Below, one piece after another: positions 1 to 8,599 of a stretch of 64,000 bases of DNA (positions are counted from its first letter, which is position 1; each line of letters starts with the position of its first letter). The notes under the pieces were generated by a model, which was given only the letters and a program-made list of their open reading frames with translations, was not told the origin of the DNA and searched no databases. Source of the DNA: Comamonadaceae bacterium. Its GTDB lineage: Bacteria; Pseudomonadota; Gammaproteobacteria; Burkholderiales; Burkholderiaceae_C. The stretch covers positions 1-64,000 of the forward strand of contig JAIYAR010000002.1 of the NCBI GenBank assembly GCA_027488985.1, written 5' to 3'. The position numbers and the translations under genes were made by a program.

Positions 1-1481
1 GCCTTGATGGAAGGCAGCATCACCACCACCAGGAGAGCCAGAGCCGCCACCAGCAGGCTTGCAGAGAGCGGCCGAGTCACGAACACACTCCAGTCCCCAC
101 GAGACAGCAAGAGTGCCCGGCGCAGATACTCCTCCATCATCGGCCCCAGAATGAAACCCAGCAGCAAGGGCGCGGGTTCCGTACCCAGCTTGATGAACAG
201 ATAACCGATCACCCCGAAGATCGCCACCATCCAGATATCGAAGGTGTTGTTGTTGGTCGAATACACCCCAATCGCACAAAAGAGCACGATAGAGGGGAAC
301 AGCCAGCGGTAAGGAACAGATAGCAGCTTGATCCAGATACCGATCAAAGGCAGGTTCAGGATCACCAGCATCAGGTTACCGATCCACATGGAGGCAATCA
401 GACCCCAGAAGAGCTCGGGGTTGGCAGTCATCACCTGCGGGCCGGGCTGGATGTTGTGGATGGTCATCGCACCCACCATCAAAGCCATCACCGCATTCGG
501 CGGGATACCCAGAGTCAGGAGAGGAATGAAAGAAGTCTGGCTTCCTGCGTTGTTCGCCGCTTCAGGTGCAGCCACCCCGCGGATGTTGCCCTTGCCGAAC
601 GCGACTTCACCGGGCTGCAGCTTGGTCTTCTTCTCAATCGTGTAAGCCGCAAAGGCCGCCATCACCGCACCACCACCGGGCAGGATACCCAACAGTGAGC
701 CCAAGGCGGTACCGCGCAGAACAGCCGGCACCATGCGCTGGAAGTCTTGTTTGGTGGGCAAGAGGCCCGAGACAGAAGCGGTAAAGATCTCCCGCTCGCC
801 CGCACTCTTGGACAGGTTGCTGATGATCTCGCCGTAGCCGAACACGCCCATGGCAATCACGATGAAGCCGATACCGTCGGTCAGCTCAGGGATGTCAAAG
901 CTGTAACGGGCCACACCGGAGTTCACATCGGTGCCCACCATCCCCAGCAAGAGACCCAAAAGAATCATGGCAATCGCCTTGAGCAAAGAGCCCGAGGCCA
1001 GCACCACCGCACCGATCAAGCCCAGAATCATCAGGCTGAAGTATTCGGCAGGGCCGAACTTGAAGGCCAGCTCAGTCAAGGGGCCTGCAAAGGCCGCCAG
1101 GATCAAGGTGCCCACGCAACCGGCAAAGAAAGAACCCAGGCCCGCTGCCGCCAGCGCAGGACCGGCTCTGCCGTTACGGGCCATCTGGTAGCCGTCAATC
1201 ACGGTGACCACCGACGAAGACTCGCCGGGCAGGTTCACCAGAATGGCGGTAGTGGATCCACCGTACTGGGCACCGTAGTAGATACCGGCCAGCATGATCA
1301 ATGCCGCCACAGGGGGCAGTGCATAGGTCGCCGGCAAGAGCATGGCAATGGTGGCCAAGGGACCGATGCCGGGCAAAACGCCGATCAAAGTACCCAGCAG
1401 ACAGCCGATGAAGGCATAAATCAGGTTCTGGCCGGTGAAGGCCACGCCGAAACCGAGGGCGAGGTTGTCAAAGAGTTCCAT
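1..1481 (-). CDS. tctA: TctA, large membrane subunit of a tripartite tricarboxylate transporter (3' part cut by window)
   Basis: Translating the minus strand from the ATG at 1481 gives about 493 residues that run off the left edge. The protein begins MELFDNLALGFGVAF and carries the family's early glycine-rich segment GTLIGVLPGIGPLATIAML followed by GAQYGGSTTAILVNLPGE, then a second matching half (LLGILPGGGAVMAAFAAY). It is hydrophobic throughout, as expected for the 10-12 helix subunit that moves citrate-like carboxylates with the Na+ or H+ gradient. It lies 23 bases downstream of tctB, so the two are probably co-transcribed. No tctC binding-protein gene is adjacent; the nearest upstream gene encodes a TRAP-type binding protein. 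The substrate is not readable from sequence. Confidence 0.93.
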   Translation of the reverse strand, partial: MELFDNLALGFGVAFTGQNLIYAFIGCLLGTLIGVLPGIGPLATIAMLLPATYALPPVAALIMLAGIYYGAQYGGSTTAILVNLPGESSSVVTVIDGYQMARNGRAGPALAAAGLGSFFAGCVGTLILAAFAGPLTELAFKFGPAEYFSLMILGLIGAVVLASGSLLKAIAMILLGLLLGMVGTDVNSGVARYSFDIPELTDGIGFIVIAMGVFGYGEIISNLSKSAGEREIFTASVSGLLPTKQDFQRMVPAVLRGTALGSLLGILPGGGAVMAAFAAYTIEKKTKLQPGEVAFGKGNIRGVAAPEAANNAGSQTSFIPLLTLGIPPNAVMALMVGAMTIHNIQPGPQVMTANPELFWGLIASMWIGNLMLVILNLPLIGIWIKLLSVPYRWLFPSIVLFCAIGVYSTNNNTFDIWMVAIFGVIGYLFIKLGTEPAPLLLGFILGPMMEEYLRRALLLSRGDWSVFVTRPLSASLLVAALALLVVVMLPSIK

Positions 1482-1504
1482 GGTGCAGTCTCAGTAGGCG
1501 GTGA

Positions 1505-1993
1505 TTAGGCAGTGAAGTAAGCAGGCCATACCGGGAACTGCAGTTTGAGGAGAACGATGAAGGCGACGTAGCTCAAGAGCGCCAGGATGGTGGCAAGAAT
1601 GGCCACTTCCTTGAACTTGTGCTCTTCGCCTGCGTGGCTGGCGATGTAGGTGAGCAGGTAGATACCCACGATCAGGCCCAGTGGCTTCAACCCGATGGAG
1701 GGAAGGCCGCCTATGCAGGCACCGAACACCAGGTTGGCGGTGATGATGAAGAAGAGCGGCTTCCAGGCGAATTTGCCGACCTTGTCGCCGTCTGGTGTGG
1801 GGGTGATCATGCTTTTAACGGCAATCGCACAGCCCAATACGGCGAGCATCAGGCCCAAGATAAGGGGGAAGTAGCCGGGGCCCATGCGAGCACCGGTGCC
1901 GATCTGATAGCCGCTGGCGCCGAACGCAAAGCTGCCACCGACGATGGTGAACATGAGTCCGGAGTAGAAGTCTTTTTGACTTTGAATTTTCAA
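1505..1993 (-). CDS. tctB: TctB, small membrane subunit of a tripartite tricarboxylate transporter
   Basis: The 162-residue protein has four hydrophobic segments (roughly residues 13-33, 43-63, 85-125 and 132-155) and the family's N-terminal pattern SGLMFTIVGGSFAFGASGYQ followed by GTGARMGPGYFPLILGLML. These match TctB, the small membrane partner of TctA. It precedes tctA by 23 bases on the same strand. The 152-base gap upstream separates it from a TRAP binding-protein gene, and I see no convincing terminator in that gap, so a dctP-tctB-tctA transcript is possible. Confidence 0.9.
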   Translation of the reverse strand: MKIQSQKDFYSGLMFTIVGGSFAFGASGYQIGTGARMGPGYFPLILGLMLAVLGCAIAVKSMITPTPDGDKVGKFAWKPLFFIITANLVFGACIGGLPSIGLKPLGLIVGIYLLTYIASHAGEEHKFKEVAILATILALLSYVAFIVLLKLQFPVWPAYFTA

Positions 1994-2145
1994 CTGAATG
2001 CCCCTCGTTGTTATGACGACGATCTGGTGTCAGTGGAGGGCACAAGAACCCTGCAGCATGACTCCGCGGGGCGAAGGTTATCGACAGGTCTGTGCGGGGG
2101 TAACTGTGGCGTTCAACAGCTCGGGAAAACCCTTCAGTAGAAACC

Positions 2146-3174
2146 CTAGGATGTTTTCCGGAGTGCGTTTTGCACGGTGTTGAGCCAGTCTGGTCCTATC
2201 CGTGTTGCCAGTTCCACATGTACCGGAGCGCTGGCTTTCTTGAGCATTTGTGTCTGAGCCGGTGAAGGGTTGTGAATGTTGGCTGCGCCAGTAAGGTGCA
2301 GGGCCGCCAGAGCCTTGTCGTTTTGTGCATCTGCGATCTCATTGCCGAAAACCAGGGCATCGTCCAATGCGCCTTGCACCAGGTTGCGGTCCTTGGGTGG
2401 CAGGTTGTCCCAAAACCGTTGGTGTGTGACTACGGCATAACCCAGATACCCGTGGCCCGTCAGACTCAGGTCGCTTTGCACGGCCTGCATGCCTTGGGTC
2501 CAGAAGTTGGACACCGGATTTTCGGTGCCATCCACCACACCGGTTTCCAGTGCCCGGCGGGTTTCACTGAACGGAAGCACCACCGGTAATGCACCCCATG
2601 AGCGCATTTGCTGTGCAATGACCCTGGAGCCCTGAATACGCATCCGCAGGCCCCTGAAATCACGCGGCTCCAGCAGAGGTTTGTTGGCACTCATATGCTT
2701 GAAGCCGTTGTCAAAGAAGCCCAGACCCATGAGCCGTTGACGGTTCAGGCCTTGGAGGAGCGTTCGTCCTATCGTTCCCCGGGTCAGGCGTCGTACCGCC
2801 TCAACACTGTCAAACAAAAAAGGCAGGTCAAACAGTTCGAACTCCGGAAAACCAATGGGTCCGAATTTGGACAGTGAAGGCGCCACCATATCGACCGCCC
2901 CCAGCTGCAATGCCTGCATCTCATCGTGGTCTCCGTAGAGCTGCCCTTGGGGGTAAATCTGCACCCGGATGCGGTTTTGGCTGCGTTCTTCCACCAAGGA
3001 GCGGAAACGCTCCAGCGCCATGCCTTTGGGCGTGTCGCGCGCCACTACGTGGGACAAGCGGATGGTCATCGCCGACGCACTGAGCGAGGGTTGACTCAGG
3101 GTGGTGAGCGCTGTTGCCGCAGCTGTCTGCAGCCAGCGGCGCCGGGGCAGGACAGTGGAGGCAGGCAAAAACAT
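2146..3174 (-). CDS. dctP: TRAP transporter solute-binding protein, DctP family
   Basis: This is a 342-residue exported binding protein for dicarboxylate-like substrates. The N-terminus (MFLPASTVLPRRRWLQTAAA) has a twin-arginine-like RRRWLQ signal. The mature part shows the DctP pattern IRLSHVVARDTPKGMALERF, then YGDHDEMQALQLGAVDMV and a later GLRMRIQGS carrying the conserved arginine that contacts a carboxylate. It is divergent from the DctS-like kinase with only 39 bases between start codons. In Rhodobacter capsulatus, dctP lies opposite dctS-dctR, but there it is followed by dctQM; here no TRAP membrane genes follow, and tctB-tctA come next on the same strand. It may act with an unlinked DctQM or as a ligand-presenting partner of the kinase. 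Confidence 0.88.
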   Translation of the reverse strand: MFLPASTVLPRRRWLQTAAATALTTLSQPSLSASAMTIRLSHVVARDTPKGMALERFRSLVEERSQNRIRVQIYPQGQLYGDHDEMQALQLGAVDMVAPSLSKFGPIGFPEFELFDLPFLFDSVEAVRRLTRGTIGRTLLQGLNRQRLMGLGFFDNGFKHMSANKPLLEPRDFRGLRMRIQGSRVIAQQMRSWGALPVVLPFSETRRALETGVVDGTENPVSNFWTQGMQAVQSDLSLTGHGYLGYAVVTHQRFWDNLPPKDRNLVQGALDDALVFGNEIADAQNDKALAALHLTGAANIHNPSPAQTQMLKKASAPVHVELATRIGPDWLNTVQNALRKTS

Positions 3175-3213
3175 GGTCGCTATTATGCGAGTGCATCTTC
3201 TTCCGAGATCCCC

Positions 3214-5184
3214 ATGCCCGAGCGCGCCTCCATTCCCGCTTTTGACTTTGCCGCCCCGCGCGAAACCGCAGCAGGAGCGGGCTTGCGCAGTTTTTGGCCG
3301 GGGCTTTGGTTGTTGGGCTTTCTATTGCTGGTGCTCGGTTCTGTCATCGCACTGGTGCTGTATTTGCAGCACTTTGAAGCTGAAGAAGATACGCGCCGCC
3401 AGGCGGCTGACGCCCAGTGGCTGGAGCAGAGTGTGCAGTTTCACTTCCGGCGCCTGGAAGAGGATTTGCGTGTTGCAGCCCGCCAATCTGCAGACGTCCA
3501 GGGCGGCTTGCTGTGGCGCGAACCGGGTGTGCTGCTCGCGCAAGGCTGGGTGGGTGCCCCTTTAAGCGCGCCGCCTGCGCTTTGGCAGATTGATGAGAAC
3601 CGTAACCCACTGAATGCCCAGGCTTTGGCCACCATGCATGACACGGCCCGCGGTCTGCGGCGCTCCGCCTACGCGGGCCCCATGCGTGATGCAGAGGGCA
3701 AGCTGTTGCCTTTGGTATGGCTAGCGGTGCCCTATTTCGAGCGAGGGTACTTTGTGGGCAACTATGTGGCTGCTTTGTCGCTGGAAGTGGCGGTTCAGTC
3801 CTTGGTACCGGAGTGGTTCAACCGCTCCCATACGGTGCGTCTGGTATTGGACGAGGGCAGTACAGGGTACGTCTCCGACACCAGAAAACCATTCCGTGCG
3901 GCCATGAGTCTGGCCGGTACCGATGTGTATCTCGAAGTCACGCCGATCCGAGAGCAAACCGCTACCGTCCCCCGCATGTTTCTTTTGGTGGCTATGGTTT
4001 TTCTCGGGGGCATGTTGGTGAGCCTTTGGGCGTTGCGCCGTGACATTCAGAAGCGCCAACAAGTGCAGGCCCTTTTGCAGGCCGAGGTGGCTCTGCGTAC
4101 GGCCATGGAGAACTCCGTCACCATTGGTTTGCGCGCTTGGGATCTGGGTGGCCGCGTGCTGTATGTGAACGAGGCATTTTGCGGCATGGTGGGTTACCCG
4201 GCGGAAAAGCTGGTCGGAGTCTCAGCGCCCATGCCTTACTGGCCGAAAGGTAACGACAGCCATATTGAGCAAGTCCACCGGGATGTTCTGGCCCACGGCA
4301 CCAGCAATGACGGCGTCGAGGTGCAGTTCCAACACCGGGATGGCCATATGCTCGATGTGCTGATTCACGAAGCGCCACTCTACACAGCTGCCGGAGAGCA
4401 CATCGGTTGGATGAGTTCAGTGCTCGACATCAGTGAACGCAAGCGTGCGCAGGCTGTTGCCGCCCAACAGCAGGAGCGGCTGGAGGCCACGGGAAGATTG
4501 GTGGCGGTGGGCGAAGTGGCTTCGACACTAGCCCATGAACTCAATCAACCACTGGGCGCGCTCAGCAGTTTTGCTACAGGCTTGCTCAATAAACTGAATG
4601 CCGGCCGCATCAGTACCGAAGAGACAGCACCGGTCGTGCAACGGATAGCCGGTCTGGCCGAACGGGCCGGACGCATCATCCAGCGCGTGAATGCCATTGC
4701 CCGGCGCCGCGAAATTTCTCTCCAACGCCTGGACCTGATTCCGGTGTTGCAACGCATGGCTCCCCACGCCGTGCCCGATGCCGCACCGGTCTGGGTCAAC
4801 GCGGATGAGCTGTTGATTGAGCACTTGCTCAACAACCTGCTCACCAACGCCCATGAAGCTGCACAAGCGCATTCCGGTACGCCGCAGGTCCATCTGGGTG
4901 TCCGTATGGAGCAAGGCTGGGCCCAAATCAGCATTTCAGACAACGGCCCGGGCGTGCCGGATGAAACTCAGGCACACATTTTTGATGCCTTCTTCAGCAG
5001 CAAAGAAGGTGGCATGGGTATGGGTCTGGCGATTTGTCGCTCTATCGTCGAGGCGCACCATGGCCGCATTCAGGTGGACCGCTCCCCTGAGTTAGGCGGT
5101 GCCCGTTTCACCGTGAGCCTGCCGTTGGCCGGGAGTGTTCTTGGTGAGCCAACCACCCCTGACGGCACAATAGACACCCCATGA
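3214..5184 (+). CDS. dctS: DctS-like membrane sensor histidine kinase
   Basis: The chosen ATG at 3214 gives 656 residues; the open frame extends upstream but through the dctP signal region on the other strand. A transmembrane helix lies at about 28-50, a periplasmic sensor region at 51-253, a second helix at about 255-275 and a cytoplasmic PAS domain at about 293-420. The dimerisation helix contains AHELNQPLG with the likely phospho-acceptor His441. The ATP-binding domain shows an N box (NNLLTNAHEA, about 540), DNGPGVPDE and GMGMGLAI. The layout resembles the dicarboxylate sensor DctS. The likely partner is the LuxR-type regulator that starts 10 bases downstream. Confidence 0.9.
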   Translation: MPERASIPAFDFAAPRETAAGAGLRSFWPGLWLLGFLLLVLGSVIALVLYLQHFEAEEDTRRQAADAQWLEQSVQFHFRRLEEDLRVAARQSADVQGGLLWREPGVLLAQGWVGAPLSAPPALWQIDENRNPLNAQALATMHDTARGLRRSAYAGPMRDAEGKLLPLVWLAVPYFERGYFVGNYVAALSLEVAVQSLVPEWFNRSHTVRLVLDEGSTGYVSDTRKPFRAAMSLAGTDVYLEVTPIREQTATVPRMFLLVAMVFLGGMLVSLWALRRDIQKRQQVQALLQAEVALRTAMENSVTIGLRAWDLGGRVLYVNEAFCGMVGYPAEKLVGVSAPMPYWPKGNDSHIEQVHRDVLAHGTSNDGVEVQFQHRDGHMLDVLIHEAPLYTAAGEHIGWMSSVLDISERKRAQAVAAQQQERLEATGRLVAVGEVASTLAHELNQPLGALSSFATGLLNKLNAGRISTEETAPVVQRIAGLAERAGRIIQRVNAIARRREISLQRLDLIPVLQRMAPHAVPDAAPVWVNADELLIEHLLNNLLTNAHEAAQAHSGTPQVHLGVRMEQGWAQISISDNGPGVPDETQAHIFDAFFSSKEGGMGMGLAICRSIVEAHHGRIQVDRSPELGGARFTVSLPLAGSVLGEPTTPDGTIDTP

Positions 5185-5194
5185 GAGACGCCCT

Positions 5195-5836
5195 GTGAGC
5201 ACCGCAGCCATTTACATCGTTGACGACGACGCCGACATGCGCGAAGGCTTGGCATGGTTGTTTGACTCCCGCGGGCACAAGGTCACTGCCTGGGACTGCG
5301 GCCCGCCCTTCCTGGAGTCTGTCAAAACCCGTGCCGGTGTCTGGGAGCAAGCGGTGGTGCTTCTGGACATCCGCATGATGCCCATGACCGGTTTGCAGGT
5401 CTTTGATCAGCTGAAGGCCATGGCCTGCCCTTGGCCGGTGTTGTTTTTGACCGGCAATGGCGATGTCGGCACCGCCGTGGCGGCTGTTAAAAACGGTGCA
5501 TGGGATTTCCTGGAAAAACCTTTCCAGGACAACGTGCTGGTCGATAGGGTGGAACAAGCGCTGGCCGCCGCCGCCGCCGACGGCGATGCAAACCAGGAAG
5601 CCCACCGTCTGCGTTATGCCCTGGCCTCGCTCAGCCCCCGGGAGCGGGAGGTGCTGGACCAGCTCATTCTGGGCCACTACAACAAGAATATTGCCGACCA
5701 CCTCGGCATCACTCAGCGGACCGTGGAGTTCCACCGGGCCAATATCTTTGAAAAAATGGGGGTGAGTTCGGCGATCGAACTTGCCCACAAACTGGGCCGC
5801 TTGCAGCCCATAGGCACGCCGCCCGACAAGCTTTGA
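5195..5836 (+). CDS. dctR: DctR-like response regulator (REC + LuxR-type HTH)
   Basis: This 213-residue protein of the FixJ/NarL class starts at GTG 5195, 10 bases after the kinase stop. The receiver domain has the acidic pocket VDDDAD, the probable phospho-acceptor Asp60 in LLDIRMMPMTG, the T in LFLTGNGD and the lysine in FLEKPF. The C-terminal LuxR-type helix-turn-helix spans about 147-205 (LSPREREVL then NIADHLGITQRTVEFHRANI). It most likely receives phosphate from the upstream kinase and activates carboxylate uptake genes, with the divergent dctP (and possibly tctBA) as the obvious candidate targets. That regulatory link is inferred from gene order. Confidence 0.9.
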   Translation: MSTAAIYIVDDDADMREGLAWLFDSRGHKVTAWDCGPPFLESVKTRAGVWEQAVVLLDIRMMPMTGLQVFDQLKAMACPWPVLFLTGNGDVGTAVAAVKNGAWDFLEKPFQDNVLVDRVEQALAAAAADGDANQEAHRLRYALASLSPREREVLDQLILGHYNKNIADHLGITQRTVEFHRANIFEKMGVSSAIELAHKLGRLQPIGTPPDKL

Positions 5837-5870
5837 CATAAAGGCCCCGTACAAACCCCAGTGGTGAGAC

Positions 5871-5886
5871 TGGCACGGAACTGGCT
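5871..5886 (+). promoter_or_regulatory. Candidate sigma-54 (-24/-12) promoter of the pyrimidine-type ABC operon
   Basis: The 16-mer TGGCACGGAACTGGCT matches the sigma-54 pattern TGGCACG-N4-TTGCW except for one base (TGGC for TTGC). It keeps the invariant GG and GC dinucleotides separated by ten bases. It lies about 100 bases before the first gene of the operon and just upstream of a RutR-type palindrome. No clear NtrC site was found by eye, so this remains a candidate. Confidence 0.5.
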
Positions 5887-5899
5887 AGTATGGGTCCAT

Positions 5900-5921
5900 A
5901 AGTTGACCGTTTGGTTAACTT
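5900..5921. promoter_or_regulatory. RutR-type operator palindrome
   Basis: The inverted repeat AAGTTGACC-GTTT-GGTTAACTT has 9-base arms with one mismatch. Its core TTGACCGTTTGGTTAA matches the Escherichia coli RutR consensus TTGACCANNTGGTCAA at all but two of the fixed positions. It begins about 14 bases downstream of the candidate -12 element, so a bound repressor would sit at the predicted transcription start. The same operon encodes a RutR-like repressor as its last gene. Confidence 0.68.
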
Positions 5922-5986
5922 GTAAAGGTTGAAGCGGCGGTTGCGCCCTGAGTTGGTGCAACCATGACTCCATTTACTGCGTGTCA

Positions 5987-6802
5987 ATGAACCATTCCGA
6001 AGCATCAGGCCTAGCGGCCGCCCCCCATGTTGACCGCACCGCGGTCGCGGTGCGCAATGCCAGCGTGATCTACCAGACCGCGGATACGCCGGTCCACGCC
6101 CTTTCCAATATTGACCTGGACATCCGCGAAGGTGAGTTCGTTTCGCTGATTGGCCCGTCCGGTTGCGGCAAGACCACGCTGATGCGGGTCATCGCCGACT
6201 TGGAGCACATCAGTTCCGGCGAGGTACTGGTCAATGGTGTCAGCCCGCATGACGCTCGCCTCGCCCGTTCGTATGGCTATGTATTCCAAGCACCAGCTCT
6301 TTTTCCGTGGCGCAACGTACTGGCCAACGTGACCCTGCCGCTGCAAATCCAAGGCAAAGGCAAGGCAGAGGCAAAGGCCATTGCGCTGGAGCATCTGGAG
6401 CGCGTGGGTCTCAAGGGTTTTGAAGGCAAGTACCCCTGGCAGCTCTCCGGCGGCATGCAGCAGCGCGTGTCGATTGCGCGCGCGCTCTCGTTTGAACCCA
6501 AGATTTTGATGATGGACGAGCCCTTTGGCGCGTTGGACGAAATCACGCGTGACCGCTTGAACGAGCAGTTGCAACAGCTATGGCAGCGCGAGCGCCGCAC
6601 GGTGGTGTTTGTGACGCACAGCATCGCCGAAGCGGTGTACCTGTCCACCAAGATCGTGGTGATGTCGCCACGGCCCGGACGCATCGTCAAGGTGATTGAT
6701 TCGCCCCTGCCTGATGACCGTCACTTGGGCTTGCGGGATACGCCGGCTTTCATGGAGCTGGCCCACGAAGTGCGCGAGGCCCTAGCCGATGGCCACCACT
6801 AA
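5987..6802 (+). CDS. NitT/TauT-family ABC transporter ATPase (probable pyrimidine or related nitrogen-source uptake)
   Basis: The 271-residue ATPase has Walker A at GPSGCGKTT, a Q-loop in YVFQAPALFPWRNV, the signature LSGGMQQRVSIARAL, Walker B in [13 protein letters not shown] and the switch histidine in VFVTHSIAEAVYL. The FPW after the Q-loop and the LDEITRDRLNEQLQQLW segment are typical of the nitrate/taurine/thiamine-precursor group. A GTG at 5981 is an alternative start two codons upstream. The gene opens a tight operon and overlaps the next permease gene by 14 bases. A role in pyrimidine uptake is inferred from the RutR-like gene and operator. Confidence 0.9.
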   Translation: MNHSEASGLAAAPHVDRTAVAVRNASVIYQTADTPVHALSNIDLDIREGEFVSLIGPSGCGKTTLMRVIADLEHISSGEVLVNGVSPHDARLARSYGYVFQAPALFPWRNVLANVTLPLQIQGKGKAEAKAIALEHLERVGLKGFEGKYPWQLSGGMQQRVSIARALSFEPKILMMDEPFGALDEITRDRLNEQLQQLWQRERRTVVFVTHSIAEAVYLSTKIVVMSPRPGRIVKVIDSPLPDDRHLGLRDTPAFMELAHEVREALADGHH

Positions 6803-7685
6803 AAAGACGTTTCTACAACGCATCGTGCACGACTACTTTCCGGTCGTGGTGGTGCTGTTGGCGGTAGTGCTTGCCTGGTACGGTGCGGCATGGGGCTTGA
6901 ACGCTCAAGGCGCCATCGAACGGGTGCTCGACGAGGAAGCCGGATACACGCAGATGGAGCTGTTCGAAGCCACCATGAACATGGAGCGCCCGTTGATGCC
7001 GGCGCCGCACCAGGTAGCCGCAGACTTTTACGAGAGCCTCACCGAATGGCCGGTCGACTCGCCGCGCAATCTGATTTATCACGTGATTGTGACCGGGCAG
7101 TCCACGCTGCTGGGGTTCGTCATGGGCACGGCGCTGGGGCTGCTGCTGTCGGTACTCATCGTCCACAGCCGTACGCTGGACAAAGCCTTGCTCCCTTGGA
7201 TCGTGGCATCCCAAACCGTACCGGTGCTGGCCATTGCGCCCATCGTGCTGGTGGTGCTGGGCAGCCTAGGCTTCTCGGGTACCGCGCCCAAAGCCTTCAT
7301 TGCCATGTATCTGTGCTTTTTCCCGGTCACCGTGGCCATGGTGCAGGGCCTGCGTTCCCCGCAAAAAATTGAAACCGAAATGATGCACACCTATGCAGCG
7401 TCACGCTGGCAGTCGCTTTGGCTATTGCGGTTGCCTGCGGCTTTGCCCTTCCTCTTCCCCGCTTTGCGAGTAGGTGTGGCGGCAGGTTTGGTGGGCGCCA
7501 TGGTCGCTGAACTGCCCACCGGCGCCCAAGCAGGCTTGGGCGCACGCTTGCTCACCGGTTCGTACTACGGGCAGACCACTCAAATCTGGTCGGCATTGGT
7601 CATGTCTGCGCTCTTGGGCCTCGCTTTGACCGGCATCGTCGCCGGCGTGGAGCGCTTGGTGCTGCGCAGCCGGGGGGGCGTATGA
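6789..7685 (+). CDS. NitT/TauT-family ABC transporter permease (first)
   Basis: The 298-residue inner-membrane permease overlaps the ATPase gene by 14 bases. A first helix lies at about 12-35, and a hydrophilic insertion follows (about 40-95) before the core helices. The EAA coupling loop reads TYAASRWQSLWLLRLPAALPFLFPALRVG at about 200-228, as in the SsuC/ThiX permease family. The insertion after the first helix is longer than in SsuC and resembles the pyrimidine/hydroxymethylpyrimidine subgroup. It pairs with the second permease, whose start overlaps its stop codon. Confidence 0.88.
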   Translation: MATTKKTFLQRIVHDYFPVVVVLLAVVLAWYGAAWGLNAQGAIERVLDEEAGYTQMELFEATMNMERPLMPAPHQVAADFYESLTEWPVDSPRNLIYHVIVTGQSTLLGFVMGTALGLLLSVLIVHSRTLDKALLPWIVASQTVPVLAIAPIVLVVLGSLGFSGTAPKAFIAMYLCFFPVTVAMVQGLRSPQKIETEMMHTYAASRWQSLWLLRLPAALPFLFPALRVGVAAGLVGAMVAELPTGAQAGLGARLLTGSYYGQTTQIWSALVMSALLGLALTGIVAGVERLVLRSRGGV

Positions 7686-8545
7686 CGGGCGGTGTCACTC
7701 CGGTGTGGTTCTGGCCCGGCATGCTGTTGCTGGCTCTGGTGGCGGGCTACAGCGTCTATCGCATGGCCTCCTTGCAAGGCAGTCGCTGGGTAGGCATGGC
7801 TACCGCTGCCCTGTTTGGTGTCTGGGTGGTGCTGTTCTGGGAAATTCTGGTGCGCGCCCTTGACGTGCCGCGCGTGCTCCTGCCCGCGCCTAGCTTGATC
7901 ATCGGCTCACTCGGTGACCATGCGCCCAAGCTCTGGGGCGATTTTGTGCAAACCGTTGGTAAGGCTGTGCTGATCGGGTGGGCCATGGGCTGCGGCGCAG
8001 GCTTTCTGGTGGCCGTGGCTATTGACCGCATGCCGTTTTTGCAGCGAGGTCTGCTGCCGGTGGCGTCCCTCACCAGCGCCATTCCCTTGGTGGGTGTAGC
8101 GCCGATTGCGGTGATGTGGTTCGGCTTTGAGTGGCCTTCCAAAGCGGCAGTCGTGGTGCTGATGACTTTCTTTCCCATGCTGGTGTCCACCCTGGCCGGG
8201 CTGCAGGCAGCCGGAAAGCTGGAGCGTGAGCTCATGTACAGCTACGCGGCCAGCTACCCGCGCACCTTGTTGGCGCTGCGCTTGCCTGCAGCACTGCCGT
8301 TCATCTTCGGCGCTCTCAAGGTCAACGCCACTCTGGCGCTCATCGGCGCTATCGTGGCGGAGTTCTTCGGCTCGCCTACGTCGGGCCTGGGTTTTCGCAT
8401 CAGCACTGAGGCCGCGCGCATGAACATGCCGCTGGTCTGGGGCGCGATTGTGGTGGCGGCGGTAACCGGGTCGGTGGCCTACGCCTTGCTAGTTGCATTG
8501 GAGCGCCGGGCGGCGTTCTGGCATCCCTCAGTGCGCGAAGGGTGA
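7682..8545 (+). CDS. NitT/TauT-family ABC transporter permease (second)
   Basis: The 287-residue permease starts at an ATG that overlaps the previous gene's stop by four bases (ATGA), indicating translational coupling. Helices lie at about 10-30, 37-60, 95-120, 135-160 and onwards. The EAA loop is SYAASYPRTLLALRLPAALPFIFGALKVN, closely parallel to that of the first permease. Two different permease genes in one NitT/TauT operon imply a heterodimeric channel. The binding-protein gene follows after 54 bases with a good ribosome site (gaaggag). Confidence 0.88.
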   Translation: MTGGVTPVWFWPGMLLLALVAGYSVYRMASLQGSRWVGMATAALFGVWVVLFWEILVRALDVPRVLLPAPSLIIGSLGDHAPKLWGDFVQTVGKAVLIGWAMGCGAGFLVAVAIDRMPFLQRGLLPVASLTSAIPLVGVAPIAVMWFGFEWPSKAAVVVLMTFFPMLVSTLAGLQAAGKLERELMYSYAASYPRTLLALRLPAALPFIFGALKVNATLALIGAIVAEFFGSPTSGLGFRISTEAARMNMPLVWGAIVVAAVTGSVAYALLVALERRAAFWHPSVREG

Positions 8546-8599
8546 GCCCGCGCTTGGTCTGTGTTGCGATTTTTCATTAACCCGTAGAAGGAGCTTTCC

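Noticed and set aside
747..1508. Long plus-strand open frame opposite tctA
   Set aside because: It is rich in Gln, His and Gly, has no recognisable domain, and lies wholly opposite the well-supported tctA and is a typical GC-rich shadow.
8546..8599. Possible thiamine or pyrimidine riboswitch before the NMT1-type binding-protein gene
   Set aside because: The gap is only 54 bases and lacks conserved riboswitch elements.
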